Shown: in pieces, positions 1-8,178 of the stretch | Position numbering within the stretch: position 1 is the stretch's first letter | Layout of the letters: every line of letters starts with the position of its first letter | Assembly: GCA_017536105.1 (NCBI GenBank) | Contig: JAFXRZ010000008.1 | Span: forward strand, 62,001-126,000 | Origin: Ruminococcus sp. | GTDB lineage: Bacteria > Bacillota_A > Clostridia > Oscillospirales > Ruminococcaceae | DNA: 64,000 bases | Reading direction: 5' to 3' | Translations under genes and position numbers: made by a program | The notes under the pieces: generated by a model | Told to the model about the DNA's origin: nothing | Seen by the model: only the letters and a program-made list of their open reading frames with translations | Database searches by the model: none

Positions 1-780
1 GAGATGCTCCCGCAGAACATTGTCGGGAAGCTCCGCAGCGATGACTGGCAGCTGGTCATGATCGGCTCGGACTACGAAGTTGCTTCCGACGCGGTAAACG
101 AACAGTGCGAAGTCATAAACGATATCGTCTCCGAATACGACGAGAAGGCGATGCTCATCGGAGAAGCTCCGGCAACGAAGGACCTTATCGACATAACGAA
201 CAGGGACTTCAAAGTCGTAAACATCCTCTCGATAGCGGCTATCTTCATTATAATCATGATAGTGCTGAAATCCGTTTCGCTGCCGATAGTCCTCGTTTCG
301 GTCATCGAGTTCGCAATATTCATCAATATGGGCATCCCGACCTACACAGGCTCTAAGGTGGCCTTCATCGCTTCGATAGTTATAGGCACCATACAGCTCG
401 GTGCAACTGTCGATTACGCGATACTGATGACCACAAGATACAAGACGGAACGCATAGCAGGAAAGGAAAAGCACGAAGCTGTAACAACAGCGCTTGCCGC
501 TTCCATAAAATCCATAATGGTGTCGGCTCTTGGCTTCTTCGGCGCAACGATAGGCGTCGGGCTCTATTCGGATATCGGACTTATCTCCGAGCTCTGCATA
601 CTGCTTGCCAGAGGAGCGCTTATCTCCATGGCTGTAGTTATCCTGATACTGCCGTCGATGCTGGTGGCCTTCGATAAGGTAGTATGCGCAACGACCTTCG
701 GGATGAGACCGAAAAAGCTTTTCAATATAGCTGCAAGATATGATAATAAAGAACAAAGCAATGTGGAGGCGAGATCATGA
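1..780 (+). CDS. MMPL/RND-family membrane transporter, C-terminal part (5' truncated by the window)
   Basis: The reading frame is open at base 1, so only about the last 259 residues are visible. They contain a run of hydrophobic segments (around residues 70-110, 118-145 and 165-225) and the sequence GATVDYAILMTTRY, which matches the conserved acidic-in-membrane region of MMPL (RND superfamily) exporters, where a charged residue inside the membrane carries protons. The family moves lipids or other hydrophobic cargo across the cytoplasmic membrane. The stop overlaps the start of the next gene (ATGA), so the two are translationally coupled. A soluble sterol-sensing-type role is not excluded. The cargo is unknown. 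Confidence 0.8.
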   Translation, partial: EMLPQNIVGKLRSDDWQLVMIGSDYEVASDAVNEQCEVINDIVSEYDEKAMLIGEAPATKDLIDITNRDFKVVNILSIAAIFIIIMIVLKSVSLPIVLVSVIEFAIFINMGIPTYTGSKVAFIASIVIGTIQLGATVDYAILMTTRYKTERIAGKEKHEAVTTALAASIKSIMVSALGFFGATIGVGLYSDIGLISELCILLARGALISMAVVILILPSMLVAFDKVVCATTFGMRPKKLFNIAARYDNKEQSNVEARS

Positions 781-3518
781 AAAAATATACAAAAGTAATC
801 GCAGCCGTTCTGGCTATACTTCTCTCGGCAGGAGCAACAGGGCTTTATGCAAGTAAAAACAGAGCCGCGGCGGACACAGCGGAAAAGGTTTCAATAACAC
901 GCACAGCTGACACTTCCGGCGCAAAGCGTACTCCCGCAGAGGAAGCTCCTTTCAAGGAGGAAACTGTCTATGTGCTCTATAATGATTCCAGCGAGGTTAA
1001 GGAAGTCATCGTCAGCGACTGGCTGAAAAACACTCAGGCTGCTGATTCCCTCGAGGACGTTTCCGAGCTTACGGGCATCGAGAACGTCAAGGGAGACGAG
1101 GACTTCACCCTCGACGGCACGAAGCTCACTTGGGATGCGGCAGGCAGAGATATATACTACCGCGGAACAACGGACAAGGAGCTGCCCGTCAGCGTGAAGA
1201 TCAGCTACTTCCTCGACGGCAAGCCCATGACAGCCGAGGAAATGGCAGGCAAGAGCGGAAAGGTGACTATTCGCTACGACTACACCAACACCCTGAAAAG
1301 CAAGCAGGTCATCGACGGCAAGGAGTACGACGTGTGCGTCCCCTTTATGATGGCAAGCGGGACCATATTCAACAGCGACAAGTTCTCAAACGTTGAAGCC
1401 AAGAACGCAAAGGTGGTCTCGGACGGTTCCCGTATCATCGTAATCGGCGTTGCTTTCCCGGGAATGGGGGACAGCTTCGGCCTCAGCGACATGGACCTTG
1501 ATCTCGACTTTACGCTTCCCGAATACATCGAGATAACCGCCGACGTCACCGACTTTGAGACAACGACCTCCATGACAGTTGCGACCAATGAGATATTCAC
1601 CCAGATCGACCTGGACAAGACCAAGACCATAGACGAGCTGAAGGAAAAGATCGACAAGCTTGCAGAGGCTGCAAACGAGCTCTGCGACGGAAGCTCGAAG
1701 CTCTATAACGGCATCAAGGAGCTTTCCGACGGTGCCGACAAGCTGGCAGACGGCGCAAAGGAAGCAGATGACGGAGCAAAGCAGCTCGCAGACGGCAGCA
1801 GCACCCTTGCGGCAGGCGCCGACAAGCTGGAAGGCGGAGCAAAGGATGCCTATGCAGGTTCGACCAAGCTGGCAAACGGTATCGCCGAAGCAAAGGCCGG
1901 CTCGGCTAAGATAGTGAACGGCCTTGCCGAAGCAAAGAACGGTTCGGGACAGCTTGCAGGCGGAGCAGACCAGCTGAGCGACGGAGTCGGCAAGCTGGAC
2001 GACGGTGCAAAGCAGGTAGCTGACGGAGCAAAGCAGATCTCCGACGGCTCGGCAAAGCTGGCAGAGGGTGCAAATACCCTTGACGACAACATGGGTCAGC
2101 TGGCAGACGGAACGGAAAAAGCAGCAAAGGGTGCTTCCGACCTGAACGACGGCATCGCTCAGGCAAAGGACGGCACGACCGAGCTTTCTCAAGGAGCAGA
2201 TCAGCTTGCAGGCGGTGTCGGCGAACTCACCGGCGGCTCGGCTAAACTGGCAGGCGGAGCAAAGCAGGTCTCCGACGGTGCAGCGCTCCTTGCCGGAGGT
2301 GCAAAAGATATCGACGATAACGTTGATACCATGGCAGGCAAGATAAAAGAGTTCAAGGCCGGCTCGGCAAAGCTCTCTCAGGGAGCAGCACAGCTTGACG
2401 GAGGCATCGGTGAAGCTGCGGAAAACCTTGAGTCAACTATCGCCGTGAACAAGCAGCTTTCCCAGACCCTCGGCGTAATGATCGAAAACACAGCAGACGC
2501 ACAGGAAAAAGCCACTCTCACAGCTGTGAAGGAAAACCTGGACACAACGATAGCATACCAGGAGCAGATAGCAGCCGAGATGGGAGAGAACGGCAAGATC
2601 GGCGGAGGAGCAAAGCAGCTTTCCCAGAATCTCGGCACTCTCGATACGAACCTCGGCAAGCTCTCCCAGGGAGCAGATAAGCTGGCGGAAGGCACAGAGG
2701 AATTCAAGACCTCGGCCGGCGAGCTCTCCAAAGGCGCAAAGGATGTTTCCGACGGTGCCGCAGAGCTTGACGGCGGAATAACCACCCTTGCGGAAAAGAG
2801 CAAGGCAATGATCGCCGGCATCAAGAAGATCGAAAGCGGAATGATAAGGCTTGCCGCAGGCTCGGGTGATCTCAAGGATGCAATGGCACAGATAGCCGAC
2901 GGCGCAAAGCAGATCAAAGGCGGCACAGGCACTCTTGCAGAATCGGCAGGCAAGCTCTCGGACGGAGCTTCTCAGGTATCCGACGGTGCTTCTCAGGTAT
3001 CCGGCGGTATCGGCGAGCTCAGGGAAAAAAGCAAGGCTTTGATCGACGGCGTCAAGTCCCTGGATCAGGGTATCGGACAGCTCTCCGACGGCTCGGTAAC
3101 TCTTGACGGCGGTCTCGGACAGCTTGCAAGCGGCTCGAAGGATCTGGAGAGCGGTCTCGGACAGCTTTCCGGCGGTGCAAAGGACCTCAGCGACGGAGCA
3201 GATAAGCTCTCGGCAGGAGCATCAAAGCTCAGCGATGGACTCGGAGACCTCAGCACAGGCACGAAGACCCTTGCGGCAGGAGCCGACAAGCTCGAAAGCG
3301 GCTCAAAGGAACTCAGTGAGGGGATGCAGAAGTTCAAGGAAGAGGGCATCGACAAGATCGTGCAGCTCTTTGAAGGCGACGGAGACGAGCTTCTTGCAAG
3401 AGTCAAGGCTCTTTCCCGCGCAGCCGGCGACTACTCCTCATATTCCGGCAAGGCTGACGGCATGGGCGGCAGCGTGAAGTTCATCTTCACCACCGACGGA
3501 GTATCCGCAGAAAGCTAA
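777..3518 (+). CDS. Exported heptad-repeat coiled-coil protein (YhgE/Pip-like repeats), partner of the MMPL exporter
   Basis: The protein has 913 residues. A hydrophobic N-terminal segment (about residues 7-26) acts as signal or anchor. It is followed by a roughly 220-residue non-repetitive domain rich in acidic and beta-prone sequence. From about residue 280 to 870 there are dozens of seven-residue units of the type LADGAKQ, LSDGVGK or LAGGADQ, with Gly or Asp-Gly at a fixed place. Such Gly-containing heptads are known from YhgE/Pip-type and MMPL-associated proteins. No C-terminal membrane helix is seen, unlike classical YhgE. The 4-base overlap with the MMPL gene suggests one complex, perhaps an extracytoplasmic stalk; that is inference. 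The repeats are uninterrupted and in frame, so the gene looks functional. Confidence 0.75.
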   Translation: MKKYTKVIAAVLAILLSAGATGLYASKNRAAADTAEKVSITRTADTSGAKRTPAEEAPFKEETVYVLYNDSSEVKEVIVSDWLKNTQAADSLEDVSELTGIENVKGDEDFTLDGTKLTWDAAGRDIYYRGTTDKELPVSVKISYFLDGKPMTAEEMAGKSGKVTIRYDYTNTLKSKQVIDGKEYDVCVPFMMASGTIFNSDKFSNVEAKNAKVVSDGSRIIVIGVAFPGMGDSFGLSDMDLDLDFTLPEYIEITADVTDFETTTSMTVATNEIFTQIDLDKTKTIDELKEKIDKLAEAANELCDGSSKLYNGIKELSDGADKLADGAKEADDGAKQLADGSSTLAAGADKLEGGAKDAYAGSTKLANGIAEAKAGSAKIVNGLAEAKNGSGQLAGGADQLSDGVGKLDDGAKQVADGAKQISDGSAKLAEGANTLDDNMGQLADGTEKAAKGASDLNDGIAQAKDGTTELSQGADQLAGGVGELTGGSAKLAGGAKQVSDGAALLAGGAKDIDDNVDTMAGKIKEFKAGSAKLSQGAAQLDGGIGEAAENLESTIAVNKQLSQTLGVMIENTADAQEKATLTAVKENLDTTIAYQEQIAAEMGENGKIGGGAKQLSQNLGTLDTNLGKLSQGADKLAEGTEEFKTSAGELSKGAKDVSDGAAELDGGITTLAEKSKAMIAGIKKIESGMIRLAAGSGDLKDAMAQIADGAKQIKGGTGTLAESAGKLSDGASQVSDGASQVSGGIGELREKSKALIDGVKSLDQGIGQLSDGSVTLDGGLGQLASGSKDLESGLGQLSGGAKDLSDGADKLSAGASKLSDGLGDLSTGTKTLAAGADKLESGSKELSEGMQKFKEEGIDKIVQLFEGDGDELLARVKALSRAAGDYSSYSGKADGMGGSVKFIFTTDGVSAES

Positions 3519-3550
3519 AAACATCACTCCTATTCACAACCCATAAAGAA

Positions 3551-3588
3551 ACGACCCTTCTCCGTAAAAAGAGAGGGGCCGTTTTCGT
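3551..3588. terminator. Convergent terminator hairpin
   Basis: GACCCTTCTC and GAGAGGGGCC pair imperfectly around a short A-rich loop, with T-rich tracts on both sides. It lies between two convergent genes and can serve both. The same hairpin recurs at 5671-5706 as part of a duplicated segment. Confidence 0.7.
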
Positions 3589-3595
3589 ATTCGGC

Positions 3596-5512
3596 TTATT
3601 TAATTTTAATGCTCTTAACTGCGCTGTAATTTCCGTATCTCGTTGAAGAAGTCTTTCCGTCCTTGGTGTAGAAGGAGCGTACCTTCACATACCATGTCTC
3701 GCCGGATCTCGGAACGCTGGAGAAGTTCTCGCTGAGCTTGGAAATGTTTGTCGTTGTCCAGCTGTGGACGTTCTTCTCAAAGTTCTTGTCCGTGCTGTAC
3801 TGCACCTGATAGCCGACAGTACCCGTTGTGCCTTTCTTCCAAGCTATTTTGAAAGCACCGCTTGTAGTGGAGATGCTTGTTATTTCATTCTTTGCAGGCT
3901 TTACAACAAAGGTCTTTTTATATGTGCCTGTAACGTTAGTGCCCTTGCCTTTTACTGTTATGGTCGCAACGCCGACGTTCTTGTTGTTGGAATAGGAGAC
4001 TGTGTAATCACTTGTCGGTATTACATCGCCGTCCTTGAACTTCACCGTAACAGCAGGCTTGATAGCCGAGCCGGTGTAAGTGTAGCTGCTGTAAGGTATG
4101 CTTATCTTGGCGTAGCTCGACGAAAGATCGAGAGCCTTGACCTTGAAGGTCTTTTTGTAGGTGCCTGCATACTTGCCCTTGCCGGTCACGGTGATCGTTG
4201 CGGTGCCGACGTTGGTGTTGTTGGAATATGAAACAGTGTAGTCGGTGCCCTTTACCAGCTTGGTGGAGCCGTCCTTGACGGTGACTGTCGGCTTTATGCC
4301 GCGTCCGCGGTAGGTGTACGAGGAGTAGGGGATAGTGATCTTGCTGTAGCCGATGTATTCTCCGTTCCGGGTGATCTTCAGCTTGTCCGCCTCTTTGCCG
4401 TCCGAGGTGTAGAGCGCAGATTCGTAAATGCCCTGCTCCTCGTCATAGACTACTTTTTTGTATTTGCCGCCGGATGGGGTCTTGAGAGTGCAGTTATTGA
4501 GCTTTAAGCCGCTCGTGAAATAGGCGATGACAGGGTATGGGTATTCGTCATCACCGCCCGTTGTGACGGCGGTGATATCGGAATTATCAATGGTAAGTGT
4601 TGCGTCATAATGATCCTCGTGAACGTCGCCCATAATGGATTCAGCCCCCGATGTTATATCAAGGCTCGTGTTTTTAATGGTCAAAGAGCCGTTTGTCATT
4701 ATGCCGCACCAATTACAGTCTTTGATGGTCAGCTTGCCCTTGCCTGTAATGGTCGCATTGTAGTCAAAAACAATAGCATCTAAGCAGTTCGTTATGGTGG
4801 CGTTGCCGTTGACGCTGATAGTCACGCCTGTCATTCTGATCAAGATGCCTTCTCCGCCCTGGGCGTCATAGGTGCCGCTGTTGATGTTCAGGGTCCTGGT
4901 CTTGGCGTCATAGGAAAACATTCCGTCACCGAGGATATCCGAGGCGTTGCCGCCAGTAACTCTTACAGTATCATCTGCGCTGCGTAAATAGATGTCATAC
5001 AGGTCGTAGTCAAAATACTCGAAGCCGAGCTCGAGATAAACTGTCTGGAAGCCGCTTGAATTTGAATCGGTGTAGGTCGCGCCTGCGGTCTTGCCGTTGA
5101 TGCTGGCACAAAAGCTCTGTGCGTCAAAGTAATAGCCCGACTTAGCCACAAGCTTTATCATCAGGGAATACTCATGGTTCGAGGCGTACTTGCCTGTCTT
5201 GGCCTCGGCCTTTTTGTCGGTGACGTTGTACCAGCCGACGCCGCTGCGCAGGACGTGAGAGAAGGTGCGGTCTGTGTCGTAGTCGTAATAATTGCGGCTC
5301 TCCGTGGCCGTGGTGCTGACATTAAAGCCCGTTCCTTCCGTGATAGTCGGGGTGAAATCGACGGTCTTGCCGTTCTCGGGCGCGTCGATCGAGATCTCGG
5401 CGCGAGTGATCGCTGTTGCAGCCGAGGCCTTCATACCACCTGCCGCGAACAAGCAGACCAGCATAAGCAGCGCCGCTGCCGCAAGTTTGATCGAAAAGCT
5501 TTTTATATTCAC
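3596..5512 (-). CDS. Secreted protein with beta-helix-like carbohydrate-binding region, two Ig-like repeats and a C-terminal Fn3-like domain
   Basis: The protein has 638 residues with a clear signal peptide: N-terminal Lys, a hydrophobic run LAAAALLMLVCLFAAGG, and an Ala-x-Ala cleavage site near residue 31. Residues about 185-360 are short Thr/Ile/Asn-rich repeats (TITGKGKLTIKDC, GSLTIKNTSLDI) typical of right-handed beta-helix or DUF4353-type carbohydrate-binding regions. Two related repeats of about 80 residues follow (each with IPYSSYTY, DYTVSYSNN and GTYKKTF), which look like bacterial Ig-like modules. The last 100 residues resemble an Fn3 domain (VGYQVQYSTD, WYVKVRSFYT). No catalytic signature or sortase motif was found. 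It is probably a secreted glycan-binding or adhesion protein. Its exact last segment is duplicated at 5715-5814. The start is supported by a GGAGG ribosome site. Confidence 0.75.
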   Translation of the reverse strand: MNIKSFSIKLAAAALLMLVCLFAAGGMKASAATAITRAEISIDAPENGKTVDFTPTITEGTGFNVSTTATESRNYYDYDTDRTFSHVLRSGVGWYNVTDKKAEAKTGKYASNHEYSLMIKLVAKSGYYFDAQSFCASINGKTAGATYTDSNSSGFQTVYLELGFEYFDYDLYDIYLRSADDTVRVTGGNASDILGDGMFSYDAKTRTLNINSGTYDAQGGEGILIRMTGVTISVNGNATITNCLDAIVFDYNATITGKGKLTIKDCNWCGIMTNGSLTIKNTSLDITSGAESIMGDVHEDHYDATLTIDNSDITAVTTGGDDEYPYPVIAYFTSGLKLNNCTLKTPSGGKYKKVVYDEEQGIYESALYTSDGKEADKLKITRNGEYIGYSKITIPYSSYTYRGRGIKPTVTVKDGSTKLVKGTDYTVSYSNNTNVGTATITVTGKGKYAGTYKKTFKVKALDLSSSYAKISIPYSSYTYTGSAIKPAVTVKFKDGDVIPTSDYTVSYSNNKNVGVATITVKGKGTNVTGTYKKTFVVKPAKNEITSISTTSGAFKIAWKKGTTGTVGYQVQYSTDKNFEKNVHSWTTTNISKLSENFSSVPRSGETWYVKVRSFYTKDGKTSSTRYGNYSAVKSIKIK

Positions 5513-5575
5513 AGTTTTATCCTCCTTGTTGTTGATCTGAAAATGCCTGCTCCCTTCGGAGCTGTATATGATTAA

Positions 5576-5604
5576 AGTATAACACGAAGCATCGAATTTG
5601 TAAA
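5576..5604 (-). promoter_or_regulatory. Sigma-A-type promoter of the secreted beta-helix protein
   Basis: Read on the minus strand: TTTACA, a 17-base spacer, then TATACT, about 65 bases upstream of the start codon at 5512. Confidence 0.7.
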
Positions 5605-5670
5605 GAGTTTATTAAGACAAAGTTTGAGCTTTTGAAAGCATATTTACGAAAGATCGCCTGTTTGCAAAAA

Positions 5671-5814
5671 CGACCCTTCTCCGCAAAAAGAGAGGGGCCG
5701 TTTTCGTATTCGGCTTATTTAATTTTAATGCTCTTAACTGCGCTGTAGTTACCGTATCTCGTCGAAGTCGTCTTTCCGTCATTGGTGTAGAAGGAGCGTA
5801 CCTTCACATACCAT
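5671..5814 (-). pseudogene. Duplicated 3' end plus terminator of the secreted beta-helix protein gene (gene remnant)
   Basis: Bases 5671-5814 repeat 3552-3695 with only scattered substitutions. The copy includes the terminator hairpin, the stop codon (5715-5717) and the last roughly 33 codons (WYVKVRSFYTNDGK...SIKIK). Similarity stops abruptly at 5814, in the middle of the Fn3-like domain, and there is no start codon or upstream reading frame. It is therefore a broken copy, left by a tandem duplication followed by deletion or by recombination between paralogues. It lies in the 358-base gap between the secreted protein and the fructose kinase gene. Besides this copy, that gap holds only the promoter at 5576-5604 and a terminator at 5831-5866. 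Confidence 0.8.
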
Positions 5815-5830
5815 TGAATGCAGGACAAAT

Positions 5831-5866
5831 AAATGACCCCAAAGCCAAAATGCTTCGGGGTCATAA
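5831..5866 (-). terminator. Terminator of the phosphofructokinase operon
   Basis: ATGACCCC and GGGGTCAT pair across a 16-base loop just after the fruK-like stop codon. On the minus strand the stem is followed by a T-rich stretch. Confidence 0.75.
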
Positions 5867-5870
5867 TGTT

Positions 5871-6773
5871 TTATATCTCTTTCAGCAGCCTCATTATAGT
5901 CTCTTTTTTGCCGAGGCCTTCCGAGAAAGCCGTTGCTCCGCCGGCAGCTGTGCCGAGCTTCAAGGCCTGGGTGTAGTCCTGCCCGGAAAGGCAGCCTGCA
6001 AGAAAGCCTGCGAGCATCGAATCTCCTGCTCCCACCGAGTTTTTCACCTCGCCTTTGCAGACTCCGCAGCGGTGGATCTTTCCTTTTTCGTCAAGGAGCA
6101 GAGCGCCGTCCCCAGCCATGGAGACAAGCACGTTCTGTGCACCCTTGCTTTGCAGTTCCTTTGCGCAGGCGATGATCTCTTCGTCCGTCTTCGGCTTCTG
6201 TCCGAAAAGCTCTCCCAGCTCGTCGGTGTTCGGCTTGATGACAAAGGGCTCGTACCTCAGCACGTTCAGAAGAAGCTTGCCCGTTGCGTCAACTGCGGCT
6301 CTTATCCCTTTGCCTGAGAGCCTTGCAAGTATCTGCTCGTAGATATCTTCCGGCAGGGAAGCAGGTATGCTGCCTGCAAGCACGAGAGTGTCGCCGCTTT
6401 CCAGCCTGTCGAGCTGTGCAAACAGCTTTTCCAGCGCAGACTGATCTATCTCGGGACCGCGTCCGTTGAGCTCCGTCTCTTCCTTGCCTTTGAGCTTCAC
6501 GTTTATCCTCGAGCTGCCTTTTTCAAGGCGTATCATCTCGGAATCTATCCCCATATCCGTAAGTCCTGCGGCTATGGCTTCACCCGTGAACCCTGCAACA
6601 AAGCCCAGAGCCTTTGAAGCCACTCCCAGCTCCTTCAGCACCGCCGAGACATTTATCCCCTTGCCGCCGAAATATATCTCCTCGCGGACAGAGCGGTTCA
6701 CTTCTCCGAGCTTTACTCTCTCCGTGTGCATAACATAATCTATCGCCGGGTTGAAGGTCACAGTATAGACCAT
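5871..6773 (-). CDS. fruK: 1-phosphofructokinase (PfkB family)
   Basis: The protein has 300 residues, the usual length for FruK. It begins MVYTVTFNPAIDY, the family's characteristic N-terminus. It has the PfkB signature FGGKGINVS near residue 37 and the second signature SVGAGDSMLAGF near residue 250, whose Asp is the catalytic base. The expected reaction is ATP-dependent phosphorylation of fructose 1-phosphate to fructose 1,6-bisphosphate. The close relative tagatose-6-phosphate kinase (LacC) cannot be separated by motif alone. The start at 6773 is chosen because a GGAGG box lies just upstream; a longer frame would run into the preceding gene. It is 14 bases after the pyrophosphate-type phosphofructokinase gene, in the same operon. 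No PTS fructose gene is nearby. Confidence 0.85.
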   Translation of the reverse strand: MVYTVTFNPAIDYVMHTERVKLGEVNRSVREEIYFGGKGINVSAVLKELGVASKALGFVAGFTGEAIAAGLTDMGIDSEMIRLEKGSSRINVKLKGKEETELNGRGPEIDQSALEKLFAQLDRLESGDTLVLAGSIPASLPEDIYEQILARLSGKGIRAAVDATGKLLLNVLRYEPFVIKPNTDELGELFGQKPKTDEEIIACAKELQSKGAQNVLVSMAGDGALLLDEKGKIHRCGVCKGEVKNSVGAGDSMLAGFLAGCLSGQDYTQALKLGTAAGGATAFSEGLGKKETIMRLLKEI

Positions 6774-6787
6774 AAAACTACCTCCGG

Positions 6788-7990
6788 TTATTTGAGCTTG
6801 AAGTGCAGCGGCATACCGTTTCGCATTGCTATCTGTATCTCGCCCTGGATCAGCGGCAGGAAGTAGCGGAACGCAGCCTCGGTAACATCGTTGCCCTGCT
6901 CGTTTATCCACTCCGAGGGGAAGAATTTTTCTTTGTTCGCAACGTTCTCCGCAGGGGTCGATTCGATCGTCACCATGTAGGGTATGTCCGAGATGCGCTT
7001 GAAGATCATGGTCTTGCCTGTTTCGCCTTCAAGAGCTGCGATAACTCCGCAGGAGCCTATCTTTTCCGCTTCGTCGATGTCCGTCTTCGAGCAGATATGT
7101 GACGAACAGCGCTGCATAACGTTGAGCTCGATGCTCCTTACCTTGCAGCCTATCTCCCGTCTTACTATGTTCTCGAGAGCCTTGCCGACGCCCGAAAGAT
7201 ACTCGTGACCGAAGTTGTCCACAACTCCCGAGCGGCAGTTCTCCTCGGGTATCTCCACACCCTCGCTGACTGCAACGATAACAGCCTTGTGCTTGGCTTG
7301 CATGGCTCTCACGTCCTCAACGAACTGCTCCACCGAGAACTTCCTCTCCGGCAGATAGATAAGGTGAGGTGCAAGCTCCTCGTTTGCTCTCAGGCAGCAG
7401 GTAGAGGCTGTGAGCCAGCCTGCGTGTCTTCCCATAATCTCAACGATAGTCACGGACTCTATGGAATAGACCGAGCTGTCGCGGATTATCTCCTGGACAG
7501 TTGCCGCAACGTATTTCGCAGCCGAACCGAAGCCCGGTGTGTGGTCGGTGACGGGAAGGTCGTTGTCTATGGTCTTGGGGATGCCGATGACCCTTGTCTT
7601 CGAGCCTCGTCCGATAAGAAAACGGGAGAGCTTCTCCACCGTGTCCATAGAATCGTTTCCGCCGATGTAGAAAAAGGCTTCTATCCTGTGCTTCTCAAAG
7701 CAGGTGAGTATCTTCTCGTATATCTCGGAGTCTTCGTCCTGCTTGGGCAGCTTGTAGCGGCAGGAGCCAAGCACCGTCGATGGTGTCTGCCTCAGCAGCT
7801 CCATATCCTCGTTGGTCTTTATTATAAGTTTGAGATCCACCAGTTCGTCTTTGATGATCCCTTCGATGCCGTTTATCGAGCCGAACACGGCGTCGATGGA
7901 TGGTGTGCGCAGAGCCTGCTTGAACACTCCCACAAGTGAAGCGTTTATGGCGCAGGTGGGTCCTCCTGACTGAGCAACTGCAATATTCAT
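6788..7990 (-). CDS. pfp: Pyrophosphate-dependent 6-phosphofructokinase
   Basis: The protein has 400 residues and starts MNIAVAQSGGPTCAINAS, typical of the long-chain PFK group. The nucleotide-site motif is GGNDS instead of the GGDGS/T of ATP enzymes, and the catalytic loop reads PKTIDND. This combination marks pyrophosphate as phosphoryl donor. MGRHAGWLT, the conserved fructose-6-phosphate site, is also present. The enzyme catalyses reversible phosphorylation of fructose 6-phosphate, saving ATP in glycolysis, which is common in anaerobic fibre degraders. It has its own promoter at 8047-8075 and a GAAAGGA ribosome site, and it is the first gene of a two-gene kinase operon. Confidence 0.85.
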   Translation of the reverse strand: MNIAVAQSGGPTCAINASLVGVFKQALRTPSIDAVFGSINGIEGIIKDELVDLKLIIKTNEDMELLRQTPSTVLGSCRYKLPKQDEDSEIYEKILTCFEKHRIEAFFYIGGNDSMDTVEKLSRFLIGRGSKTRVIGIPKTIDNDLPVTDHTPGFGSAAKYVAATVQEIIRDSSVYSIESVTIVEIMGRHAGWLTASTCCLRANEELAPHLIYLPERKFSVEQFVEDVRAMQAKHKAVIVAVSEGVEIPEENCRSGVVDNFGHEYLSGVGKALENIVRREIGCKVRSIELNVMQRCSSHICSKTDIDEAEKIGSCGVIAALEGETGKTMIFKRISDIPYMVTIESTPAENVANKEKFFPSEWINEQGNDVTEAAFRYFLPLIQGEIQIAMRNGMPLHFKLK

Positions 7991-8046
7991 TCTGCAAACG
8001 TCCTTTCGCTGAGCGAGTCGGCAGCCAAACTCTCTGCCGCAATATC

Positions 8047-8075
8047 ATTATACAACATTTTTTTCTGAAATGCAA
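8047..8075 (-). promoter_or_regulatory. Promoter of the phosphofructokinase operon
   Basis: Minus strand: TTGCAT, 17-base spacer, TATAAT (a perfect -10 box), about 57 bases upstream of the pfp start codon. Confidence 0.8.
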
Positions 8076-8178
8076 ACATTTTGCATTGCTTTGCGCAACT
8101 TTTATCATTCCGACAAAACTTTTGCCAAGGCAGGGCAAAACCTACGCACAATTCACAATGCGATCAATTATAATACGA

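Noticed and set aside
1660..3410. Dense short repeats suggesting a CRISPR or satellite array
   Set aside because: They are in-frame heptad codons of the exported coiled-coil protein, with no regular nucleotide repeat-spacer structure.
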